From assembly GCA_033239525.1 (NCBI GenBank), contig BSYO01000016.1, positions 11,729,045-11,793,044 on the forward strand: a stretch of DNA of 64,000 nucleotides, read 5' to 3'. Below the pieces are notes generated by a model, which was not told where the DNA came from, searched no databases, and saw only the letters and a list, made by a program, of their open reading frames with translations. This document shows, one piece after another, positions 54,860-64,000 of this stretch. The first letter of the stretch is position 1, and each line of letters begins with the position of its first letter. This DNA comes from Nepenthes gracilis. Lineage: Eukaryota > Streptophyta > Magnoliopsida > Caryophyllales > Nepenthaceae. The position numbers and the translations under genes were made by a program.

Positions 54860-57111
54860 TGTAACCTACCGTTTTTTCAAATATCGTAATTTGAATAATT
54901 AAGGTAATATAATAAAAATTAGACTCAATACATGTGAAAAAAATTAGATTTCAGAAATAGTTGGAAGAAACAGTAGGGGACGCCTATCGGGCACCCATTC
55001 CAGGGGACCCGCGAGCGCCGCGGCAGGCATTGGATCCACGTGCGTAGTGGCTACTGCGCACTAGGCTAGTGCTCAAATGCCAGCTTGTGATATAAGTGCT
55101 CAATGGCTCTTTTTATGTCATTCACGGGGAAAGAGAGAGAGGGGAAAGAGAGAATGTGAAGGAGAAGAGAGAGAATGAGGAGATCGGAGCTTTCGAGTTC
55201 GATTTCGACTTGAAGCTAGTTAGAGAAGTTGTAAATCGAGTTGAAACAAATGCACCCATGCCATCCTCTTTCGTTTCTTTGCACTTTTATTTCAGTTTCT
55301 TCGAGTATCGTTGTTCCGATATCCGATTAAATTTATATTTTATATTACATATGACTTGAACATATACATATGTGAATTTCATATCCAATTTCCTAGTTTT
55401 GATCGATATTTCACACCGAAACTCTAACCCCATGCCCGGATGTTTTCACCCACCGATTTTTGAAATTTTTACATAAATTGACTTTATAAAATCATTACCC
55501 ATACCTTGAATATATTAATTTATCAATTGGGTATTTGATTTGGTAGTTTTATATGGAATTATACTCACTGAAACCCTAACTTGCACCCCCTTTGGATTTT
55601 ATGTGAATTATTTGTAATTTATATATGATTGATGTTAGAAATTCATAACCCTAGTTTTATGGATGCGGGTACTGCATATATTTGGTATTTATGTACATAT
55701 ATTATATATATATTCATTTTATGTATTTTGAAATATTATCAAATATGAATAGTGATGTTTAACCGCATGTATATTAAATATATTAACTTGTATATACTCC
55801 GAAAATTATGTTGCATGCACCTATGAAAGGATTTGTTGTCCGGAAGGTCTAAAGTTATATTTGGCTCACGTTGGTAAGAATTTTTATTTTTTTCCTACTT
55901 TGCATTGATCATGCATATAATTTAAATCATGTAAAGACCTAAATGCATAAAAACTATGCAAAATATGAGAGTTATGTAAGTATATAAAAGGAATGCAACA
56001 ATTTGATATATTTATGATTTGTTCTTTCGAAGTGAGAATTTTATGAAAGATGTTTGGTGGACTTTTCCTTAAATAAAAAAAATTATAAAATATAGACCAC
56101 AAATTTATGTTTCAGATGGTTATATTTTCTGACATGTCATAGATATTACAGTGAAAGTCAAGGATTATCTTGGTCATGTATTATAGCGGGTGATATTCCT
56201 TGACATACTTTAGGATATTACTGTGAAAGTACGATGGCTGCCTCTAGGCCATGGGAAATATATAGTGACATATGTGATATGACCCGGTATATTGGGTTAA
56301 AGGTATACCACTAATCACGAGGTATTAAATTGCATGGGTTTTAATTTAGAATACATAGAAATAAACACATTTCTTTTCTTATTCAACTACACCGTTGGTA
56401 AGGCCTATTGGCCTTGATCCATAAAGTAAAGAAATATTTATACATGTTTTAGAATTTAAAGTAAGAACAAGTAAAACGGAAAAGATAAATGTATTTTAGA
56501 AAGTGTATTTGATCAGGTATCATATCTATATGCATCCATACATATTGCTTATATTTATTTTCCTATTTTATTTGAATACATTGTATATTATTCTTGATTA
56601 TATTATATTTATTGAGCATTTGGCTCACCCTTACTATTTTTTCTTGCCTCCAAATGAGTATGAATTTCTACCGTTAGGGTAGGATAGAGAATTAGAAGTC
56701 GACTAGGCATAAAGATCTTTGAGGATAAATCTGAGGACTTAGTCTTTGTAGTTTTTGTACCCTTATGTAGTACTTTTGTATATTTTATGGAGGATTTATA
56801 TATTGATGTAGTCATATGTCCGATGATATGCATGTAGTTTAGCTCCCATTGTATTTGATAGTTATAAATATTTTTGTAAATTTTTATGGTTTGTATAGGC
56901 ACCTAGTAGCATATTATCTAAGTCACCATCGTAACCAGAGTTATGACGCTTGTGTCACATAATTGTTGTGGTATTTTGGATCATGTATTGTGATGTTATG
57001 GTTGTATATTATGCTGTGCAAGAATATTTGTATAGGTCGTATTTGTTTGGCGGCCGTCTTTCTGTCGAAATTCTGTGAGATTTCGATTAGGAAAAAACGT
57101 GGTCCATCATA
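54860..57111 (+). repeat. 3' LTR of a gypsy (Tekay/Del-like) element
   Basis: Starts TGTAACCTACC and ends about ...GTGGTCCATCATA. Colinear with the solo LTR at 15672-18062 (shared GC-rich block, (GA)n tract near 55125-55175, GGCGGCCG near 57051) but with only one unit of the 81-bp repeat. Its 5' LTR and most of its internal domain are absent from the window. Confidence 0.72.
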
Positions 57112-57760
57112 TGCATGCTAAATATAAATATCATAACTTTAAAATTATATCATTTATAAGCATTTGGAATAAGAAATACTCAGAGAATTAAAAATAATAA
57201 TAACAATATAAAAAAGACTTAGAATGCACTTGTCTTGACTCCAAATTACCAAAATTTTAGCTTGGATTCTCATGAATTGAGTTTTCTTGGCTTCATCTCT
57301 CTCCTTCTATCTCTTCTCATCTTCTTCTCTCTCCTCTCTCAAATTTTACTAAAAATTAATAGAAAATCAGCAGGATATTATATTTATATTGAAGTGGCGC
57401 TCAAGTATTGGTCATGTGCATATTAAGTGGCACGGCTAAAAACTATAATGTATGAACGCCATCATGGCACACCTTAAGCGCAAGCATTTTGCATCTGCAC
57501 GCTTGAGCATCCTCAGGTGTGCATCAAGCGTGAGCATTCTGCCACCATGTGCTTATGCAAAATCAGGCGTCCCTCAAGTATGATCATTTTACCTTTCCAT
57601 GTACGGACGTGCGTTAAATACCAATTAGGCATCCATCAATTTGATGTGATCCAATCTAAATTTAACTTTTGGCCCATTTTTCTTCATCCTTTGATCTCAA
57701 TTTTGATTATATTAATTTAAGTAATCAAGATTATGATAAAATTTAAACTTGAGCATTACA
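57112..57760 (-). mobile_element. inverted LTR fragment (same family)
   Basis: The minus strand starts TGTAATGCTCAAG at 57760. It contains a block of AGGCGTC/CTTGAGC words (57460-57600) and a GA-rich tract (57300-57345). The left part is truncated against the preceding LTR. Confidence 0.6.
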
Positions 57761-58175
57761 ATCCACCTTTGTCCTTCAAGGATGCTATCCAAACATAACC
57801 TAATCAGCCTTCCTCATCCACAACCTCTACTAACAAGCAAATAGATCCATCCAACTATGTCACCAAACCCTTAACCATGCATATAGCCATAATCACCATT
57901 TTACAACAACCTTTACTCAAAGATTTATTGACCATTACCAACTGTATATTTTATGACCACTACTTATACAATTCTTTTAACATTGCCAAAATGCAACAAT
58001 ATTATGATTGATTCTCATCGACTCATACTCAATTAAACTCAAGCATTATCATAATCTTCGACATAATTTCATTTCACATGAAAAAATCTTGAGAGTAAAG
58101 AGCGCTACTGAACTTGCATTAACCCTTTGGGATACCAAGCCCTTTTCTGTCAACTATTATCCATTTGGTTATAAT
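57761..58175 (+). pseudogene. pararetrovirus-like remnant, locus B, first part
   Basis: 57761-57904 matches 33616-33762 of locus A. The remainder has broken frames without a domain I can name. The segment is interrupted by the solo LTR at 58176 and continues at 60705. Confidence 0.4.
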
Positions 58176-60704
58176 TGTAACATCTCAACTTTTTATCCAA
58201 TTTAATTAGGAATATTTGTTATTATTATTATTATTGGATAATATAGGTATAATGAAGATTAATTAAATATTATGAGATTTTGAGGAATAATCGGAATTGT
58301 GAAGTGGTGCCGAAACTTGCCCATACTGCTATTCAAAAATAGATTTAGATTTTAGAATAAAGAAACGTAAAAAATAGAAAATATATAATAATAATAAATC
58401 AATATATATATATATATTAAACAAAACAAAAAAAAAAAGAATAAAGAAATCAGAGAATGAGGGATCGGGTAGAGAGAAAGAGGGGAGAGAGAGGAAGGTT
58501 TCACGGGGAAGAAGACGACACGGGAAGCCACCGGCCATCATCACGGGAGCAAATCGGTACCGAAAATGGAAGCCGAGCGAAGCCTTTCTATGATTTAACC
58601 TCCATTTTGTGCGTGGTGTTAGAGGAAGGAGAAGTCTTGAGCTGAAGGAGGAGCCACCACCGTCACCATAGAAGATGGGTTAAATTGAGACAAGTAAATC
58701 ATTCCATTCTCTTTATAGATGTTGATTTTGAGGTTGCATGTATCAATTTTGAAAAAAATCGGGTGAATCAGGAGAAAATGGGGGAGAGAGGCGGCATGCA
58801 GCGTAGGGTTGTGTAGAGGAGAGAGAACGATAGCGATGTGCGGCGAGGCCGCACAGAGAGAGAGAAAATGGCGCAAAGGAGAGAGATGGTAGAGCAACGA
58901 CAATGGCGCCAGCGGTGAGGAGATGATGCCGGGAAGGTCGGTGATGGATGTACGAGGCGGCTGGGGAAACAGCAATCACGGGTGAGGCGGGCTCGCGTAG
59001 GAGAGAGAGAGGGGTAGTTCGCGGGATTATTGTTGGCAGCCGAGCGGTGCCGAAGGCAATGGAGCAGGAGAGAAAAATCAATCTGGTAGAGAGAGAAAAG
59101 CACAAAAAAAGAGAGAAACATGCTGTTCGGATATTTCCTACTATCATTTCTTCCGATCTATGAGGTATAAGGTTAAGACAAGTGCACTCATGCTCTCATC
59201 TTTCGTTTTCATGCACATATGTGAATTTTATATCCAATTTCATAATTTTGATCACTTTTCGGACATAGAACCCTAACTCGCACCACCCGTTGGGCTTTAT
59301 CCAAATTAATCATAATTTATGCATATATTATGAATATGTTAATTTAATATGCTCCGAAACCATGACATGAACTAGTTTCAAAAGAACTTATCAATTGGAA
59401 GCCTTAGAATTCTATTTGGCATGAAATGAAAAGGAATTCTTAATCCTCCCAAGCTCTAAAGAAAGCTATGTATGAACTATGAACATGTGAGGAATTAAGC
59501 TCATGAGGAATATAAAAATATAAATCTGAATAAGTTTAATGAAAAAAGAACCAAGAAGAAATATTCTATAATTAAGTGATGAACTGATGAATCATTCTCT
59601 AAAATAAAGAATTTATTGAATTATAAAACGTTCTCTAATAGAGTAGGAACAAAGAATTATGTACTTAAGATCAGAATTTCCTAAAGAAAGAAAAAATTAA
59701 GAACTTGGACCGATGATCGTTCAACAAATAGTATATTTTGCATGCCATTGATATTACAGTGGAGACTCAAGAACTATCCTGGCCGCGTCTTATAGCGGGT
59801 GATATTCTTTTGCAGGCCTTAATATACTGTCGTTGAAGGCTTTGTCTGTTATGAATGTCGCTTGTGGCCTATGGCCCCGTCTATAGGGTTTATATGTAGA
59901 CGGTCCCCTTCTGGGTCAAGAATAGGAGGACATCAGTCTTAGATTGCATGAAGTGAACACAATCCAAATAATGGCTAACCACTCCTTTAATCAGTATGAT
60001 AATAAATCGATAATTAAGTAAATGACAAAGGAAATGAACTAAAGAAATATGAAACAAATTATGAAAATATTTTACCTAAACCACGATTTATAATCTCATA
60101 TGCATATATGTTTCCTCCTGTATGTATTATTATTATGATTTTGAATATGAAATCTTGCATGTGCCTTGATATATATATTTATTTATTTATATACCTTACT
60201 AGGCTTTTGGGTCACATTTGCTGAACTTTTAGCTCACTCTTACTATTTTTTTCTTTCAAATGAGTATGAGTTGTACCCGATCACAGAATAGAGGATTGAG
60301 TCGGCTAGGCATTGAAGGCGTGGAAGACAGCCTTAGGATGTAGCTATGAAGATCTGTGTCCACTGATGAATTATTTTACTTTTTGATGGTTTTTATATAA
60401 GTTGTTTTTTGAGGATAATGATATACTCGTAGTATAGCTTCCACTATATTAATGAATGTTTGTACTTTCATGGATTTTTTTATGGTTAGTTTTGGATACC
60501 TAGTGGCATCTATTATGAACCAACGTCGTACCAAAGTTATGATGTTGGTACCACGCATAGCTATGTAGCTTCTTGGATCCTGCGTTGTGTAAATTATGGA
60601 TTATGTATGTTATATAGGATAATTATTGGTTTTTGCATTTGGCTAACGTTTGTATTACAGCCAAAATTCTACCGGATTTTCGGTTGAAAATACGGTATGT
60701 CACA
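58176..60704 (+). mobile_element. solo LTR, gypsy-type (second family)
   Basis: 2529 bases from TGTAACATCTC to ...CGGTATGTCACA. Flanks ATAAT (58171-58175) and ATAAC (60705-60709) match at 4 of 5. It resembles the LTR at 36220 at its start. Includes GA-rich DNA at 58440-58500 and 58850-59110 that gives long meaningless frames on both strands. Confidence 0.75.
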
Positions 60705-61740
60705 ATAACTATCAAGATTATAAAGATACTTGGTATAATACCTTTTATTTATACTCTTATAGCCATTCATAATTTATCAAATTTGATAAATCATGCTCCA
60801 AAGAATTACCCAATTGGTTTCTAGAATGGTGGCTTTCTTTAGGTCCTATCCCAACCATTTATCGACCAAATGTTTAAGAATTACGCCTATGTTATGAGAA
60901 ATTATACAAATATATTTCTCCATTCCTTAAGAAGATTTGTTTCCATATTGATTATGAGGTCCCATAAATTATGGTATGGGTATTTACTTGTCAATATTTT
61001 TATCAAGGCACTCCACTCTCTATTATAAGAGAATTTAGAGTCAAATAGTAGGATAAGTTTGATCATTCATAGATTATGCCCACTTTCATTCATCATTATC
61101 TTCAAACCTTTCAAACTATTAAGAAAGCAATTAAAGAAATTTCATGCCAACCTCCAATTCCATCACCGATGCTTATAGTAGATACTTTTTCACCAACACC
61201 ACTTGCACCTATGCCATCCAAGTCCCCCGCTCCATCAGTATGCACCAAAAAATATCCAAGACTAAGAAGACAAAGAAGGCCCAAATTGGAGAGGTCCTCA
61301 CCTAAATACAAGATACGATGAGCAAATGGGCCGACATGGTGGACGAAGATTCTTCTGGATCCTCTATGCAACCACCCTCTCAGCTGACTATCCCACAAGA
61401 TTCTAATCCATATGGAGGTCCATTTGCTTAGACTCCATTTGATTTCTGAGCATAAGAGAGAGAGAGAGAGAGACAACTAACACCATGTTATTATGCAGGT
61501 ACCCACTCATTTTTCAAAGAGTTTCTATCCTATATTTAAGACTCAATTTGGACTCAACCTATTCAAGACCATTATTTGCAACAATTGTTACAATTGTTTC
61601 AACTACAACAAGTCCTACCAGATTCTCAAAAGCCGCATCAAACTCAAAAGTATCAACAAGAAAAGCTGATACTCTACAGTAAAAAGTAGATGAACTACAA
61701 CAAAAGGAGATGCTTTACGGTGATGACATCAACTTTTTAA
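60705..61740 (+). pseudogene. pararetrovirus-like remnant, locus B, second part
   Basis: In broken frames it contains LPNWFLEWWLSLGPIP near 60805 and, at ~61148-61450, the block shared with 35455-35745 (TKKTKKAQIGEVL, then SKWADMVDEDSSGSSMQPPS). A (GA)n run at 61454-61471 ends the similarity to locus A. A Gln-rich stretch follows to 61740. Assignment rests on its company (the polyprotein remnants) and general resemblance. Confidence 0.38.
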
Positions 61741-61849
61741 ATAATATTGACGTTTTATTTTTGGATCATTAATTTTATCTATATTATCAAACAGGAATTA
61801 TTGTTTATGTTTTGTTCTTAACATATTTACTTGTTGATGTTTTGAATTT

Positions 61850-63560
61850 ACATTGAGTAGATTTATGACTTGATTTTTTATATTTTCAGCATATTCTTTT
61901 AGATTTGTCTTCTTGAACATGATGTTCTATTATTCTTTTATAATGTTTCTTTTTATTAGGTTGAGTATGTATATTGGATAATTTGTATGGTTTTTTGGAA
62001 TACTTTGGCTTGCCTCTAGAAGGTTCCCTTATTTTATTAATCCCGTAGTGATAACAAAATACTCCTAATTGAGTTTTAAATTGTCTATGATTTTTATACA
62101 ATTTAGATTATTTCTTATATTCTTAACATAATTATAAACCTTTTTTTTTAATATAAGTAAAAAGTTGTCCAAAAGTCATCTCATTTCAGGAGATAGGCTT
62201 GCCCCATAAAAGATCAATAAGGTTAGTGAGAATACATTTGTCAAATAAAGTGGGTGAGCAGGTAACAAATCATTTTTTCCAAAATAGATTATTACAGTCT
62301 TATTGTTGGAAGATATGGGTGAGAAATAATCCTTATACTATCAAAAATCTTGAAGTATGGGCATCTAAGATTAGATAGCAATATTTTGAAACTTATGATT
62401 TCTTCATCAGGATTTCCCATGAAGGCTTGTCTAATCGTGATTATGAGAATTTCTATAGCATTTTCTCATTGTTCAAATTGAATTTTTTCCATCAGGTTAT
62501 TCCAATTGAATGGACTCTATATGATTTAAAATGTATTCTTTTTACTATGGTAGTAATAAATTATCCCACCAGAATTAAAGGATTTCTATAAATCACGCAA
62601 TAATAATCTTACAAGATTGGTGCTCTGTTATTTGTTGTACTTGGTAGGCTGTAACAGCCATGTCAATGACATGGATTATGCATGTGATTTCATATTCTAA
62701 TTTGTTATCTATGTTTCACTTATGGATGGCCTCTCCACTAATGATCTTATTTGGTATTAATTTCATTCTTCATATTGTATATCTTGAGAGTTTGGTCTTT
62801 GGTAATAAGCTTTTGTTGGATATGCTCTAGGAGGATTACGAGTGTATTTCTTTTGGCGTTTAATTTTCTTTAATACTTGGTCGTCTTCTTGATCTTCTTC
62901 GTCTATGGGTTGGCCTATGGTCTAGACCGTTTTTATTATATTAGGCTGATTTGAGTAAGATGTTGAACGTGTTGGTTGTTGAATGTTTTGGTTTAGTATT
63001 TCTAAAAGAATATCTATTCATTTTGGAGGTAATTTATTTATGTCCTTTTGAGTGTATAAGGTGAACTAGGTAAGGTTGAGATATTATACGAAAATTGATT
63101 TCCCATTTGAAGAGTATTTTCTATTCTATCTAATTATGTGGCAACAACATGTAAAATTTGTGATTGATAATTATTCTGTTCATAAATATTTTTAATATCA
63201 TCTAATGTGACCTCTGACGTTAATTCTCTATCTAATCTCCTTTTATAAGGAACAATCCATACCTATAAGCTATCTATATTTCATTTAACAGTAGTTAATA
63301 GGGGATGTACAGAAGTAATGTGTTTTCCACTAATGGTTGTCCATTAGTCGATTATTTGTGTTTTAATATTAACTTGATTATGTTCAAATAATTTTGATGT
63401 AGGCATTAAATGATTTTTATCAATATAGGGTAAAATCATTTTTAAAATGGTAAATCTATTTTGAGCAAGTTCATGGTTTATTTCCAAAATTTTCTATATT
63501 CTTCTATTTGTTTTCTGCATAAAAAATTTAAAATATTTTTTCTAAGAAAATTATTTTTAT
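61850..63560 (-). pseudogene. pararetrovirus-like (Caulimoviridae-type) polyprotein remnant, coat region
   Basis: On the minus strand a frame interrupted by stops reads HELAQNRFTILKMILPYIDK near 63460, SGKHITSVHPLL near 63320, DDIKNIYEQNNYQSQILHVV near 63200 and LDRIENTLQM near 63130. Down to about 62150 it is capsid-like but heavily broken. A Lys-rich stretch at 62101-61886 follows, then a zinc-knuckle-like C-x2-Y-x4-H-x4-C at 61893-61850, where the second Cys is Tyr. This order (basic tail, then CCHC knuckle) is usual for coat domains of plant pararetroviruses and related elements. It has many stops and no intact gene. No reverse transcriptase is seen. Confidence 0.5.
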
Positions 63561-64000
63561 TTGACATAAACTCATTTATATATTTATTTTTATTTATTTA
63601 TTCCAGTCTGTTCAAATATCATTTTTATTTTTATTTATTCCAATATCCCATATTTGAAATAAATTCGACCTTGTTGGTAATTATATTTATGGATTGCATA
63701 TTCGATAATGTTGGGGACTGTGGAGTATTCTGAGTAATTATTTTAGGAATAAGATTTATATTTTCTACATGTCTAGAGTCTTGAGAATATATTAATTAAA
63801 ATCGAATACTTATAGATGGTCTAGGAGTTTCATATTCAGATATTATAGTATGATGTCTTGTTATACTCAAGTTTAATGATCTAGGTATTTATGGAATATG
63901 AGTTGGTCTAAAATTTTAGATTTCAATTGTTAGAATATCACGTTATCTTCTTTAGTACTAGCCGTTCCAATATTGAAAAAAATGCACCTTTAAAAATCTT
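63561..64000. other. AT-rich end of window
   Basis: Probably further upstream coding remnants of the same polyprotein on the minus strand, but too broken to assign. Confidence 0.3.

Noticed and set aside
58743..59147. Overlapping 134- and 117-residue frames on the minus strand
   Set aside because: They arise from GA-rich low-complexity DNA inside the solo LTR at 58176-60704.

Overview
The window is nuclear DNA of a flowering plant, probably a eudicot. The evidence is a single-exon plant-type DYW pentatricopeptide-repeat gene, a plant two-domain Dabb gene, GT-AG intron structures, AT-rich intergenic DNA and a dense load of plant LTR retrotransposons (Ty3/gypsy and Ty1/copia) plus pararetrovirus-like remnants. 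The species cannot be named from the sequence alone.

Layout. 1-7.9 kb is the gene-bearing part: a minus-strand gypsy 5' fragment (770-1640), then a complete PPR-DYW gene (3287-5671, +) and a complete stress-response A/B-barrel gene (6760-7437, -), tail to tail. 8.0-14.1 kb is a decayed Tat-type gypsy element (Tat-A) with a large 3' deletion. 15.7-18.1 kb is a solo LTR with internal 81-bp repeats. 18.6-20.7 kb is a ~330-bp tandem array. 20.8-31.0 kb is a dead clade-D-like PP2C phosphatase gene on the minus strand. Its exons are scattered because a copia element (22959-29802, itself carrying an antisense solo LTR) sits in one intron, an LTR-like insertion splits the last exon, and another solo LTR (31243-32277) lies just upstream of exon 2.

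33.6-39.6 kb is a mosaic of LTRs, a folded-back array of ~272-bp units and pararetrovirus-like fragments. 40974-53182 is a complete 12.2-kb Tat-type element (Tat-B) with 1018-bp LTRs and a perfect 5-bp target duplication. Its gag-pol is broken. Between integrase and 3' LTR it carries 4.6 kb of extra DNA holding two intron-containing antisense genes and several tandem repeats. 53.2-64.0 kb is more LTRs in both orientations and a second, rearranged pararetrovirus-like locus.

Only the PPR and Dabb genes look functional. The most unusual structure is the antisense gene pair of Tat-B: both have short introns, both encode coiled-coil tails with similar C-termini, and one resembles the plant 'putative gypsy type transposon' family. 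All identifications come from reading translations and repeats by eye. No database search was run.
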